Origin: Saccharopolyspora erythraea NRRL 2338
GTDB lineage: Bacteria > Actinomycetota > Actinomycetes > Mycobacteriales > Pseudonocardiaceae
Length of the DNA stretch: 64,000 nucleotides
Direction of reading: 5' to 3'
NCBI RefSeq assembly: GCF_000062885.1
Contig: NC_009142.1
Coordinates: 2,717,584 to 2,781,583 of the forward strand
The position numbers and the translations under genes are program-made. The notes under the pieces are model-generated. The model was not told where the DNA came from. It was given only the letters and a program-made list of their open reading frames with translations, and searched no databases. Shown here in pieces: positions 1 to 9,005 of this stretch. Positions within the stretch are counted from its first letter, which is position 1; each line of letters begins with the position of its first letter.

Positions 1-320
1 CGTTCATGTCGGCACCTCGACCCTGCGGCGAGCCCCGGCCCTGGAGTCCAGTGTGCCTCAGGCGGGAGCGTGGTGGGCACCGTTCGACGTCAGGCCGCCG
101 CCCAGTCCTGGTCTGCGGGCGTCGTGATTGCAGAACATCGGCAACGAAGTGTCGGTGGCTTGTGCACGTTTCGGCTCTGTCCGCCGGGCGCCCGGCTGCG
201 AGACCATCACCGGAGCAACGGCCCGACGGTCGGAACAGGAGGTCTCTCGGGCGACTGCGTCCGTTCCCGCCCTTGCCGCGGCCCGCTTCACGTTGTCCAG
301 TGACGATCCAGGAGACTGGC

Positions 321-1583
321 GTGGCAGACGACGAAACACGTGGTGCCGAACGATCGACGGCGCGACGCTTGTTTCCCCGGCTGTCGCAACTGGAAACCCG
401 GACGATCGCGGAGATCCTGCGCACCGAGACGGCCGGAGGCGCAGTGCTGATCGTTGCGGCTGTGCTCGCCATGGTCTGGGCCAACTCGCCCTGGGCGCAG
501 TCCTACGGAACCGTGACCGGCTTCGTCCCGTGGCCAGGTGGCGAACCGGTCGGTCTGGATCTCAACATCAGGCACTGGGCCTCCGATGGGCTGTTGGCGG
601 TTTTCTTCTTCGTCGTGGGGCTGGAGCTCAAGCGCGAGTTCGTAGCCGGCGATCTCCGCAATCCGCAACGCGCCGCGGTCCCGATCGTGGCGGCGGTCAG
701 CGGGATGGCGGTCCCGGCTGTCGTCTACACCGCCATCAACCTCCACGCAGGTGCAGACGCGTTGCGGGGGTGGGCGATACCGGTCGCCACCGACATCGCG
801 TTCGCGCTGGCCGTTCTCGCGGTGATCGGTTCGCACCTTCCGAGTGCGCTACGCGCGTTTCTGCTCACGCTCGCGGTCGTCGACGATCTACTGGCGATCG
901 CGGTGATAGCGGTGTTCTACACCGAGTCCGTGAACGTCGTGGCTCTGTTGTCGGCACTGCTGCCGATCGCCGCGTTCGCGTTGTTGGTGCAGCTCCGCAA
1001 GACGTGGTGGTGGGCCCTGCTGCCCCTGGCCCTGGCGACTTGGGGATTGGTCCATGCCTCGGGGGTGCACGCCACGATCGCCGGAGTGCTGCTCGCTTTC
1101 ACCGTTCCGGTACTCCAACGTCGTGGACGCCCAGGCTTGGCGGAGCGGCTTGAGCACGTGTGGCGGCCCGTTTCGGCGGGCGTGGCTGTGCCGTTGTTCG
1201 CGTTGTTCGTCGCGGGAGTGTCACTGCGTGGGGGAGCGGTCGCAGCCGCCCTTGCGGATCCCGTTGCGATCGGCGTTGTCGCGGGCCTGGTGCTGGGCAA
1301 GCTGGTCGGCGTGTTCGGGGCGACGTTCGCGATGGCCAAGTTCACCCGGGCAACGCTCGACGAGGATCTTTCGTGGCTCGATGTCGCCGGCCTGGCACTG
1401 TTGACCGGCATCGGTTTCACCGTCGCACTGCTCGTCGGCGACCTGGCCTTCGGATCCGGTAGCGAGCGTGGTGAGCACGTCACCTTCGCCGTTCTCGCAG
1501 CGTCCTTCCTCGCGGCTTGCCTGGCGTCGGTGGTGCTGTGCGCGCGCAACGCGGCCCACAAGCGGGTCCGCGGGCCCCACTGA
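321..1583 (+). CDS. nhaA: NhaA-family Na+/H+ antiporter
   Basis: Predicted 420-residue inner-membrane antiporter that exchanges sodium for protons. After a short polar N-terminus the sequence is a run of hydrophobic helices. The NhaA hallmarks are visible: [12 protein letters not shown] with the first conserved Asp, and [12 protein letters not shown] with the adjacent Asp pair that binds and translocates cations. The GTG at 321 is chosen because GGAGA stands 6 bases upstream and the homologous part begins shortly after. The frame stays open to position 6, but that stretch is Arg/Pro-rich and looks untranslated. Length matches the family (about 390-440). It stands alone; the following 300 bases hold no gene. 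Assignment to NhaA is firm; ion specificity is inferred from the family. Confidence 0.93.
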
Positions 1584-1891
1584 GCCTGCGATGACGGTGA
1601 TCGAACGATTCCGCAAGCCCTCAGAGCGAAGGTGCGGCGGTATGTTCGGCGGGTCGGCCTGTCACGGGGGTCGTGATCGGAGGCACTCCGGCGAGAGTGC
1701 GTGACGGCCAGGACGGCCGGTGACCCACGGTTGAGGACGCGCATCCGGACTTCGCGCCACTGGTGCTACTTCGTCGCGTACGGGAACGGCGCATATGCGA
1801 GGCCGCGACAAAGCCTGTTGATCCGCCCGGCGGGCGATGTGAGTCCGAAGTGTGACGTGATGCTCCCCGCGTCGTCACAGGGCGGAAAAAC
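1584..1891. other. intergenic, no gene seen
   Basis: About 300 bases between nhaA and a truncated transporter. Reading frames here are short, Arg-rich and without a convincing ribosome binding site. No strong terminator hairpin was recognised. Confidence 0.5.
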
Positions 1892-2317
1892 ATGTTCGTC
1901 GGCGCCGTCGGCGACCGGATCGGCTGGCGCCGCATCGTGACGATCTTCGGTACCTTCGGCTGCGCGGTGGCCACACTGATCCTCTACTACGTGCCGCTGG
2001 CTGTGGGGAACGATTTCGCCGTCGCGGTCGCCTGCGCGATGCTGTGGGGCTTCATGCTCGCCGGCTACACCCCGCTCCCACCGCTGCTGCTGGCGATGGG
2101 CAAGGAAGAGGAACGCGGCAGCGCGTTCGCCATCTACTGCCTGGCAGCGGGGCTCGCGACCTTCGTCGGGCCCGCACTCGTCGCGGTATTCCAGAGCGGG
2201 TTCGGCACGAAGGGCGTGGTGTGGAGCTTGACGGCTCTCCACCTCGCCTCGATCCCGATGGGCCTGTCATTGCGCAGCGACAAGGACCCTGAGTTCCGCA
2301 GGAAGGCCGACGCCTGA
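1892..2317 (+). pseudogene. MFS transporter, C-terminal remnant
   Basis: This 141-residue reading frame corresponds to the last third of a major facilitator transporter. It contains a loop of the type GDRIGWRR followed by about four membrane helices (for example LILYYVPLAV and FAIYCLAAGLATFVGPALV) and a charged tail. The usual N-terminal helices are absent and the DNA just upstream is non-coding, so the first two thirds of the gene have been lost. The substrate cannot be told from this part. It is probably a decaying fragment and not a functional small protein. Confidence 0.7.
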
Positions 2318-2957
2318 TGCGACTACCGTCTCTGAACGCCCTCGCCCTGACCTGCCGATGCCGTTCGAGCAGGTCAGGGCCAGGTGGTCAGCCGCCTTGG
2401 CACGATATTGCCGCGAATGCGTTCAGCACCGAAGCCGTTCGGGCGGGGCAGCGGAGCGGCCCAGCAGCCGGACGTAGAGCAGAGTCGCAGACGGCGAAGG
2501 AACGAAGCGCCACAGGGTCGGCGTAGCCCAGTGCCGACCAGTCGGCGGCCTCGATGAGGTCCCTTCGCGGTGCGAACGGGCGGGGCTGAGGTCCGGAATG
2601 TGCCAGCCGAACCCGCGCGGGGGTTCATGCCCGAAGTTGCTGCTGCTCAGCGTGGGGTCACAGATCGATGGTGCCGTGTTGGGTGGGGTAGGCGTATGGG
2701 TCGACTCTGTCCTCGGACGCTCAATTACCCCACGGGGCTTCGGAGCGCGCTCCGCGCGTTCGCTCTGTGAAGGTCAGCGAGAGCTGGGTTCCATGGCCGG
2801 GTTCCATCGGCGTGGCGGTCTCGATCGTCCAGGTTGGGCCGCTGTACTTGATTACTTGGTCGTGTGATCGACCGGATTAGGGGGCCGCCGGAATACGACG
2901 GAAAGGGGCAATGTCTCAGGGAAGATCGCCAGGTCATCGGCCGCACGGGAACGAGAA
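2318..2957. other. gene-poor stretch with a possible minus-strand remnant
   Basis: No confident gene. On the minus strand an open stretch of about 50 codons ending at 2721 reads as a natural-looking peptide (contains YSGPTWTIETATPM), but it has no start codon near its 5' end and an in-frame stop just upstream. It may be the tail of a lost gene. The rest is low-information DNA. Confidence 0.3.
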
Positions 2958-2989
2958 GGCGGCGTCACCCGAGGCCGGGCAACGCCGCC
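2958..2989 (-). terminator. hairpin after the ridA-family gene
   Basis: Arms GGCGGCGT and ACGCCGCC (8 bp, perfect) around a 16-base loop lie just beyond the stop codon of the RidA gene in its direction of transcription. There is no T-run, which is common for actinomycete terminators. It plausibly ends the three-gene minus-strand operon. Confidence 0.45.
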
Positions 2990-2997
2990 ACAAGAGA

Positions 2998-3456
2998 TCA
3001 GGCGACCTCGACGATCATCTCCACTTCCACTGGTGCGCCGATCGGAAGCTCCGCGACGCCGACCGCCGAGCGAGCGTGCTGGCCGGCCTCACCGAAGATC
3101 TCGCCGATCAGCTCGGACGCTCCGTTGATCACCGGGGGCTGACCGTTGAAGCCCTCGGCGGAAGCCACGAAGCCGACGACCTTGACCACGCGGACCACCG
3201 AGTCCAGCCCCACCAGCGCGTCCACGGCGGCCAACGCATTGAGCACGCAGGTCCGCGCGTACTGCTTCGCATCCTCCGCGCTCACCTCGGCGCCGACCTT
3301 GCCGGTTGCCGGAAGCTGGCCGTCCACGACGGGCACCTGCCCGGAGACGTACACGTGCGAGCCGCTCCGCACGGCAGGCACGTACGCCGCGACCGGCGGC
3401 ACCACGTGGGGGAGCCGGACGCCGATCTCCGCCAGCCGATCCGTCCACTTGCCCAT
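2998..3456 (-). CDS. RidA/YjgF/YER057c/UK114-family protein
   Basis: Predicted 152-residue member of the RidA family. RidA proteins are small trimeric cytosolic proteins that typically hydrolyse reactive enamine/imine intermediates released by PLP-dependent enzymes. Family signs are VYVSGQVPVVDGQLP in the middle and VEVEMIVEVA at the C-terminus. Length fits the longer RidA subfamilies. The ATG at 3456 is preferred over the GTG at 3465 because GAAGGG lies 7 bases before the ATG. It follows the MalY-type aminotransferase gene by about 30 bases on the same strand. A PLP enzyme next to a RidA protein makes imine/enamine removal the likely role. The substrate is not known. Confidence 0.88.
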   Translation of the reverse strand: MGKWTDRLAEIGVRLPHVVPPVAAYVPAVRSGSHVYVSGQVPVVDGQLPATGKVGAEVSAEDAKQYARTCVLNALAAVDALVGLDSVVRVVKVVGFVASAEGFNGQPPVINGASELIGEIFGEAGQHARSAVGVAELPIGAPVEVEMIVEVA

Positions 3457-3486
3457 GTCAGTCACCCTTCGGTTGCTTCAACTCTT

Positions 3487-4656
3487 TCACAGTGCGCTGT
3501 CGAGTCGGTCCAGGATTTGTTCGAGGTTCGCGGTAGCGGTGGCGAAGTTGAGTCGTGCGTAGGTCGAGCTGGTCAGTTCGGTGTGTTGAGTGAATTCGGC
3601 ACCGGGGTTGAGGTATACGCGTGCGCGCCGGAGCAGCGCGGCCGCGGGGTCGGGTCCGAGGCCTGCGCGGGTGAAGTCGATCCAGGCGAGGTAGGTCGCC
3701 TCCGGGGGGAGGTAGCCGAGCTCAGGGTGGGCGCGGGCCCAGGCGGTGACGCGGTCACGGTTGCGGGTGAGCAGGTCGGTGGTGGCGTGGTGCCAGTCGT
3801 GGGATTCGCGCCAGGCGGCGACGGTGGCGATGCGACTGAGCACGCTGGGGGTGCCGAAGTAGTCCAGCGGGGCGCGGTCGAGAGCGTCGGCGGTGGGTGC
3901 GTAGCCGAGGTGAGCGACCGCGCACCGGGTGCCGGCGAGGTTGAACGCCTTCGTCGCCGACGTCGCGGTGATCGTCAGGTCCTCCACGGCCGGGTCGAGG
4001 CCGGCGAAGGGGATGTGCCGGTGTGGTAGGTAGGTGAGGTCGGCGTGGATCTCATCGGCCAGAACGGGGATGTGGTGGTCGGTCGCGATGTCTGCCAGCC
4101 CACGCAGCTCGGAGGCGCTGAACGTGTGCCCGGTCGGGTTGTGCGGGTTGACCAGCACGAACAGCCGAGGCCGTTCGGTGGCGAAGACGGCGTGGTGTCG
4201 GTCGAGGTCGAGTTCCCAGCCGCCGGGGGTGCGGTCGAGGGGTAGCGGCACGATCCGGCGTCGTGCGCGGTGGATCGCGGCGAGGAACGGTGGGTAGTTC
4301 GGCACGTGCAGGGCGACGGGGTCGCCGGGCTCGGTGGTGTGTTCGATGACGATCTGCAGGATCTGGATCAGGTCGCTGAACACGCGGGTGCGGCCCTCGC
4401 GGGGGTGCCATCCGTAGCGGGACCGCATGCGGTCGGTGAACGCGTCGACGACGGGGTCGCCGTCGGGCCAGTAGGGGTAGCCGAGGTCCTGACGTTCGAT
4501 GGTCTCGAGCATTCGGGCGCGGACGGGTTCGGGGATGCCGATGTCCATGTCGGCGACCCAAGCAGGTAGGACGTCGGCGTCGACGGCAGTCCACTTGGCT
4601 CCGTGGCCGGCTCGTAGCCGAGTCGGGTCGAGGTCAGCACGGGGTAGGGCACTCAT
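3487..4656 (-). CDS. MalY/PatB-type PLP-dependent aminotransferase or C-S lyase
   Basis: Predicted 389-residue fold-type I PLP enzyme. It has LPAWVADMDIGIPEPV near the N-terminus, which is typical of the MalY/PatB cystathionine beta-lyase group, then NPHNPTGHTFS, ADEIHADL and the Schiff-base lysine in SATKAFNLAG. It probably acts on sulfur-containing or other amino acids by beta-elimination or transamination in the cytosol. The ATG at 4656 overlaps the stop of the upstream DUF664 gene (ATGA), so the two are translationally coupled. The frame is open beyond 4656 up to 5142, but that part only shadows the DUF664 gene. The operon also holds a RidA protein. Exact substrate unknown. Confidence 0.88.
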   Translation of the reverse strand: MSALPRADLDPTRLRAGHGAKWTAVDADVLPAWVADMDIGIPEPVRARMLETIERQDLGYPYWPDGDPVVDAFTDRMRSRYGWHPREGRTRVFSDLIQILQIVIEHTTEPGDPVALHVPNYPPFLAAIHRARRRIVPLPLDRTPGGWELDLDRHHAVFATERPRLFVLVNPHNPTGHTFSASELRGLADIATDHHIPVLADEIHADLTYLPHRHIPFAGLDPAVEDLTITATSATKAFNLAGTRCAVAHLGYAPTADALDRAPLDYFGTPSVLSRIATVAAWRESHDWHHATTDLLTRNRDRVTAWARAHPELGYLPPEATYLAWIDFTRAGLGPDPAAALLRRARVYLNPGAEFTQHTELTSSTYARLNFATATANLEQILDRLDSAL

Positions 4657-5132
4657 GCGGTCTCCAGCGGTCGGACGGGCGCGGCGGCGAGGACGTCGCG
4701 CAGGGTCTCCATCTGCCCGTGGTGCTGGGCGAGTTCTTCGAACACGTGCTGCAGCGCGCCGCCCTGGGTGAGGCGGGTGGGCGGGCCGAGGAAGTCCGCG
4801 GGGGGCTCTTGGAGCAGGAACTGCTCGGGGTGCGCGTCGACGACGTCGGTGTGCATCTGGGCGCGCACGGTCGCGCAACGCTCGACGAGCAGCTCGACCG
4901 GGCCGGTGGCGGTGAACTCGGCGTCGCGGTCGCGGTCGATCGGACGGCCGCGGACGAACCCGCCGACCCAGGTCTCGATCACGCACAGGCAGTGGTGCAG
5001 CAGCGCGTACGGCGAGTTCGCGCCGGGGTAGGCGGCCCGGTTCGCCCGCTCGTCGCCGAGCTCGACCACGATCGCGGCCATCCCGTCGAGCGCGCGATCG
5101 GTGAAGTACAGGTAGTCCTCGCGGCTGAGCAT
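4653..5132 (-). CDS. DUF664/DinB-like protein
   Basis: Predicted 159-residue four-helix protein of the DinB/DUF664 superfamily. Family members in actinobacteria are often thiol-dependent (mycothiol) transferases or related metal-binding proteins. Helical segments carry the usual spaced histidines: YALLHHCLCVIETWVGGF in the middle and FEELAQHHGQMETLRD near the C-terminus, which would hold a metal ion. It is the first gene of a three-gene minus-strand operon with a MalY-type enzyme and a RidA protein, and it overlaps the next gene by 4 bases. A CGNR-regulator operator lies 12 bases upstream of its ATG. A thiol-linked detoxification role is an inference from family and context. Confidence 0.82.
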   Translation of the reverse strand: MLSREDYLYFTDRALDGMAAIVVELGDERANRAAYPGANSPYALLHHCLCVIETWVGGFVRGRPIDRDRDAEFTATGPVELLVERCATVRAQMHTDVVDAHPEQFLLQEPPADFLGPPTRLTQGGALQHVFEELAQHHGQMETLRDVLAAAPVRPLETA

Positions 5133-5143
5133 GCCACTCCAAT

Positions 5144-5166
5144 CGTCACCAGTTCAGACGGTGACG
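5144..5166. promoter_or_regulatory. operator copy 1 (CGTCACC-N9-GGTGACG)
   Basis: Perfect 7-bp inverted repeat with a 9-base spacer (AGTTCAGAC) in the divergent promoter region between the DUF664 operon and the CGNR regulator gene. The same 7-9-7 layout recurs at 5184, 5830 and 5876. Confidence 0.75.
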
Positions 5167-5183
5167 CAGTTTGCACGACTCAG

Positions 5184-5206
5184 TGTTACCGGTCAAGATG
5201 GTGACG
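5184..5206. promoter_or_regulatory. operator copy 2 (TGTTACC-N9-GGTGACG)
   Basis: Same 7-9-7 layout as copy 1 with spacer GGTCAAGAT and two changes in the left arm. It begins exactly 40 bases after copy 1 and its last base is the G of the proposed GTG start of the regulator, which suggests autorepression and a very short or absent leader. Confidence 0.7.
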
Positions 5207-5760
5207 TGAGATTCGCGTTCGTGAGCGGCAGTGCGGCACTGGATCTGGCGGGCACGCTGAAGTGGCGTCGGACCGAACCGGAAGAGCTGCTGGCAGGGCC
5301 GGCCGACCTGGAGCGCTGGCTCGACGCCTCCACCGACCTGCCCGGCGACGTCAGCGTCACCCAGGACGCGTTCCGGCAGGCCATCGGCCTGCGCGAAGCG
5401 GTCTACCAGCTCGCCACCGACCGGCTCGCCGAGCGCGGGTTCGACCGCCGAGCTCTCGACCTCGTCAACGGCCTCGCCCGAGACGCGGGCCTGACTGTGC
5501 AGCTCAGCGACACCGGAACCCGTCGGACCGGCAACATCGACGCCGTCCTGGCCGAACTGGCCCGCGACGCCGTCACCGTCCTCGCCGACCGCGAGGCTCA
5601 CCTGAAGGAATGCGGCCGCCCCGCCTGCACTCGCATCTATCTCGATCGTTCCCGCGGAGCCCGCCGTACCTGGTGTGGCATGGACGAGTGCGGCAACCGC
5701 GTCAAGGCCGCCGCCTACCGGGCGCGCAAGCGCCGCACCGACGCTGCGGCCGCCTCCTGA
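5206..5760 (+). CDS. ABATE/CGNR zinc-finger transcriptional regulator
   Basis: Predicted 184-residue DNA-binding regulator. The N-terminal part (FVSGSAALDLAGTLKWR) is the ABATE ligand-sensing domain. The C-terminus has the CGNR zinc finger, with CGRPACTRIYLD, then TWCGMDECGNRVKAAAYR, so the four cysteines and the CGNR signature are all present. The GTG at 5206 is chosen because the upstream in-frame codons overlap two operator palindromes and homology starts right after it. It is divergent from the DUF664/MalY/RidA operon and followed by an MFS transporter gene. Four copies of one palindrome occupy the two promoter regions, so it is probably the shared local regulator. The ligand is unknown. 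Confidence 0.85.
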   Translation: MRFAFVSGSAALDLAGTLKWRRTEPEELLAGPADLERWLDASTDLPGDVSVTQDAFRQAIGLREAVYQLATDRLAERGFDRRALDLVNGLARDAGLTVQLSDTGTRRTGNIDAVLAELARDAVTVLADREAHLKECGRPACTRIYLDRSRGARRTWCGMDECGNRVKAAAYRARKRRTDAAAAS

Positions 5761-5829
5761 GTCGTCTCACGACCAACGCCGGCCCCTCTTGACGTCGTCC
5801 ACGTGGCGGGGTCCTTACACGGCTGAAAC

Positions 5830-5852
5830 CGTCACCGCCTTGACAAGTGACG
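5830..5852. promoter_or_regulatory. operator copy 3 (CGTCACC-N9-AGTGACG)
   Basis: Same 7-9-7 inverted repeat as the copies before the regulator, one mismatch in the right arm, spacer GCCTTGACA. It lies upstream of the MFS transporter gene. Confidence 0.7.
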
Positions 5853-5875
5853 CGTCTCGGTCTGACTATTCGGTG

Positions 5876-5898
5876 CGTCACCGCTCAGACTGGTGACG
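5876..5898. promoter_or_regulatory. operator copy 4 (CGTCACC-N9-GGTGACG)
   Basis: Perfect 7-9-7 inverted repeat with spacer GCTCAGACT, 46 bases after copy 3 and 27 bases before the proposed TTG start of the MFS transporter. Its spacer resembles that of copy 1. Confidence 0.75.
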
Positions 5899-5924
5899 TT
5901 CATCGATCCGAAGGGCAGCCCGCC

Positions 5925-7307
5925 TTGGACTCCTCATCCCTGCAGACCCCACCCAGCGGCCGCATCAGCACCGGTGAAGTCGCCGCCCGGCTCGAACGAC
6001 TGCCCTGGACCAGCTACCAGCGCAGCCTGTTCCTGATCATCGCCACCGCGTGGCTGTTCGACTCGATCGACCTCGGCGCCCTGACGCACCTGCTCGCCCC
6101 GATCAGCGCCGAGTTCGGGCTGACCAAGCTGCAGGCCGGCCTCGTGGGCAGCGCCACCTTCGCCGGCATGTTCATCGGCGCCGTCGGCGCCGGCGTCCTG
6201 GCCGACCGGTTCGGCCGACTCAAGGTATTCAAGTACAGCATCATCATCTGGGGCTCGGCCAGCGTGTTGCTCGCGCTGTCCTGGGACTTCGCCAGCCTCG
6301 CCTCGTTCCGACTGCTGCTGGGCATCGGCATGGGCGCGGAATTCCCCGTCGCCGCCGCCCTGCTGTCCGAGTTCATGCCGTCGTCCAGGCGCGGCCGCTA
6401 CGTCGCGCTGATGGAGGGCACCTGGCCCACCGGATTCATCCTCGCCGGCATCGGATCGTTCGTGCTGCTGTCAACGACCCTGGGTTGGCGCGGCTTCTTC
6501 CTCGCCCAGGCCCTGCTCGCCGTCGTCGCGCTCATCGTGCGCCGCAACCTGCCCGAATCTCCCCGCTGGCAGGTCTCCCGTGGCCGCCACGCAGACGCTA
6601 TCGCCACCCTCGAGCACGTCGAACGCAAGACCGAAGCCGCTTTCGGTCGTCCCCTGCTCGCCCCCGGACCGATCGACGACCGCGACACGACAGGGCAGCA
6701 GGCAGGGCTGCGGGCGCTGTTCACCGACGGCTACCGCAAGCGGACCCTGGCCAGCTGGACGATGTGGTTCTGCCTGCTCGGCGGCTACTACGGCCTCACC
6801 ACCTGGATCGGCAAGCTCCTCAGCGACGCCGGCTACGACATGGTCGAGTCCGTCGGCTACATCGTCCTCATGGCCCTGTGGGGCATCCCCGGGTTCCTTG
6901 CCGCCGCCTGGCTCATCGAACGGATCGGGCGCAAGTTCTGCCTGGTCGGCTTCTCCCTGTCCTCGGCAGCAGCAGCGTTCGTCTACGGCAACGCCTCCGG
7001 CGTCACCGAGCTGATCATCTCCGGGTCGGTCCTGCAGTTCATCTTCTTCGGGATGTTCTCCTCGATCTTCGCCTACACCCCGGAGCTGTTCCCCACCCGT
7101 GCCCGCGCCATCGGAATGGGCAGCTCCACCGCCGCCGGGCGCCTCGGATCCATCTTCGGACCCGTCGTCGTGCCTCTGGTCATCGCCGCCCAGGGCCCCA
7201 GCGTTGTGTTCGCCGCCAGCGCCGTGCTCTTCGTGACCGGATCGGTCGTGGCCATCCTGTTCCTCCCCGAAACCCGCCAAACCGTCCTGGAAGACATCTC
7301 CAGCTGA
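5925..7307 (+). CDS. MFS transporter of the organic-acid/aromatic-acid type
   Basis: Predicted 460-residue, 12-helix major facilitator. It opens with a cytosolic segment and ERLPWTSYQRSLFLI, has the loop motif GVLADRFGRLKV between helices 2 and 3, NLPESPRWQVSRGR before the central loop, and the helix 8-9 loop LIERIGRKF. These features resemble the AAHS and NiaP-like carriers for carboxylates and aromatic acids. The frame is open from 5847, but that start would place operator copy 4 inside the gene. The TTG at 5925, with GAAGGG about 11 bases upstream, is preferred. It belongs to the CGNR regulon and probably imports or exports the compound handled by the MalY/RidA/DUF664 operon. Substrate unknown. 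Confidence 0.85.
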   Translation: MDSSSLQTPPSGRISTGEVAARLERLPWTSYQRSLFLIIATAWLFDSIDLGALTHLLAPISAEFGLTKLQAGLVGSATFAGMFIGAVGAGVLADRFGRLKVFKYSIIIWGSASVLLALSWDFASLASFRLLLGIGMGAEFPVAAALLSEFMPSSRRGRYVALMEGTWPTGFILAGIGSFVLLSTTLGWRGFFLAQALLAVVALIVRRNLPESPRWQVSRGRHADAIATLEHVERKTEAAFGRPLLAPGPIDDRDTTGQQAGLRALFTDGYRKRTLASWTMWFCLLGGYYGLTTWIGKLLSDAGYDMVESVGYIVLMALWGIPGFLAAAWLIERIGRKFCLVGFSLSSAAAAFVYGNASGVTELIISGSVLQFIFFGMFSSIFAYTPELFPTRARAIGMGSSTAAGRLGSIFGPVVVPLVIAAQGPSVVFAASAVLFVTGSVVAILFLPETRQTVLEDISS

Positions 7308-7368
7308 GTCGGTGCGGGCGTCGGCAACGGCGCCCCCACCTGACGCAAAACGACGGTTCGATCCGCAT

Positions 7369-7879
7369 GTCGAGTGTTGATCGCGGTCCACGGATCAGGT
7401 GGTCAAGAACGCCGAACGCCCTGAGCTATGGGCCTGCCTGGACTACCTCCGCGAAGGCGACGCCCTCGTCGTCCTGGAGCTCTTCCGCCTCGGCCGCAGC
7501 CTCGCCGACCCGCACTCCATCGTCAGCGGACAACGCAGGCGCGGCATCGGGTTCACCTCGCTACACGAGAACCTCGACACCACTACACCCGGCGGCCGCC
7601 TGGCCTTCCACGTCCTCGCAGCCCTCGCTGCGGTCGACGGCACCCGCGAGGGCCTGGCTGCCGCCCGCGGCCGGCGTCCGGCTCGGCCGGCCACCGGCCA
7701 TGACCCCCGAGCAGGTCCGCCCCGCCCGCGAGCTGCTCGCCGAGCCGGACAACACCGTGGCATCCATCGCGCCCCTGCTCAGCGTCAGCCGCTCCACGAT
7801 CTACAAGTACGTCACAGAACTCAGCCCCAGCCGCACGATCGACCCCGAATCTGACCAGCGACCGGCGCTTCCGAGCTAA
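7369..7879 (+). pseudogene. serine recombinase (resolvase/invertase) relic
   Basis: The first reading frame encodes the middle of a resolvase catalytic domain (WACLDYLREGDALVVLELFRLGRS, then a GIGFTSLHE-type motif and LAFHVLAALAAVD). The C-terminal helix-turn-helix (VASIAPLLSVSRSTIYKYV) lies in another frame, so there is at least one frameshift near 7660-7690. The N-terminus with the catalytic serine is missing. It is a dead remnant of a mobile element. Confidence 0.75.
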
Positions 7880-8066
7880 GCGTTGCTCTCTCGGCACGTG
7901 CTGCCGGTGGGGCTCATTGCCCTTTCCGCCGTATTCTGGGGCCCCCGATTAGGTCGAAAGTGGTTGCTCAGGGGCCGTGCCGTGCAGGGCAGGGCTCAGA
8001 AGCGCGCGGGCGATTCTGACCGGCGTCGGTCCACATCAGAAAACGCTGAAGTGCGGCCGGTGTGGC

Positions 8067-8918
8067 TCAATGGGTGACGTCCATGCGCTGTGTGCCGATG
8101 ACCGACAGCAGCCGTAGCGCCTCTTCGGAGGGCGAGCCCGGGACCGCGGTGTAGATCACGACCTGCTGGTCGCGGTCGATGATGTCGAGGACGTCGCAGT
8201 TGACGGTGACCGGGCCGACCACCGGGTGCTGGAAGGTCTTGCACAGGGTGGGCTCGGCGGACACGTCGTGGGACTCCCACAGGCGAGTGAACTCTTCGCT
8301 TGCGTCGAGGAGTTCGGCTACCAGCTCGGCCACTTCTGGATCGTTGGGGTAGCGGGCGGCGGCGGCGCGCAGGCGCTGCGTCGAGTGGCGGGCGAACGCG
8401 TCCGCGTCCGAGACCCCGTACAGCCGCTGCCCCTGCGTGTGCGGGCCAAGAAAGACACGGCGCACAAGATTGCGGTCGCGTCGCGGCAGGGCGGAGAAGT
8501 CCTCCATCAGGGCTGCCGCCAGTTGGTTCCACGCGAGTACCTCGAAGGTCGCGGACGTTACGGTTGCCGCGGCCTGCGGCAGTCGGTGCAGCAGGTCGAG
8601 GATGCTCTGCCGTACCTCGCGCGAGGGCCCGGCCGACGGGAGCGGCGGTGCACCGGCGAGGTGGTGGAGATGGTTACGCTCGGCGTCCGACAGGCGCAGG
8701 GCCCGAGCCAGTCCGGCCAGCACCTCGTGCGACGGGTGCGGCGCCCGGGCTTGCTCCAACCGCGTGTAGTACTCGGTCGAGATGAACGCCAGCTGCGCCA
8801 CCTCGTCGCGGCGCAATCCCGGGGTGCGGCGGCGCGGGCCGGCGGGCAGCCCAACCTCGGCAGGGTTGATCCCCTCGCGTCGGCTGCGCAGGAAGTTCGC
8901 CAGTTCCCTTCGATCCAC
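8067..8918 (-). CDS. XRE-family regulator with MmyB-like ligand domain
   Basis: Predicted 283-residue transcription factor. The N-terminal helix-turn-helix is seen in TPGLRRDEVAQLAFISTEYY and TRLEQARAPHPS. The rest matches the MmyB-like domain common in actinomycetes (ATFEVLAWNQLAAAL, ESHDVSA, HPVVGPVTVNCDVL), which in relatives binds fatty-acid-like ligands. The GTG at 8918 starts homology; GGGGAG directly abuts it, so translation may be leaderless or use another upstream start. It is divergent from the SDR gene at 9006, and such pairs are a recurrent arrangement in which the regulator controls the oxidoreductase. Confidence 0.85.
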   Translation of the reverse strand: MDRRELANFLRSRREGINPAEVGLPAGPRRRTPGLRRDEVAQLAFISTEYYTRLEQARAPHPSHEVLAGLARALRLSDAERNHLHHLAGAPPLPSAGPSREVRQSILDLLHRLPQAAATVTSATFEVLAWNQLAAALMEDFSALPRRDRNLVRRVFLGPHTQGQRLYGVSDADAFARHSTQRLRAAAARYPNDPEVAELVAELLDASEEFTRLWESHDVSAEPTLCKTFQHPVVGPVTVNCDVLDIIDRDQQVVIYTAVPGSPSEEALRLLSVIGTQRMDVTH

Positions 8919-9005
8919 CTCCCCAGTGTGTACAGACGTCGGCCGGCACAGCCAGGTACCGCCGGTGCCTGGCTCGGCTTCGCGGACGGGCGCAGGCTCG
9001 CTGCC

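Noticed and set aside
6-320. N-terminal extension of the nhaA frame
   Set aside because: The stretch is Arg/Pro-rich, unlike the family, and a well-placed ribosome site precedes the GTG at 321.
2911-4029. 372-codon plus-strand frame over the RidA and MalY genes
   Set aside because: Antisense shadow caused by high GC; the minus strand has clear family motifs.
4657-5142. Extension of the aminotransferase gene upstream of 4656
   Set aside because: It only shadows the DUF664 gene, which has family motifs and couples to the aminotransferase by ATGA.
6050-7879. 609-codon open frame overlapping the MFS transporter
   Set aside because: It is an Arg/Pro-rich shadow of the MFS gene; only its last part, with a helix-turn-helix, is real and belongs to the recombinase relic.
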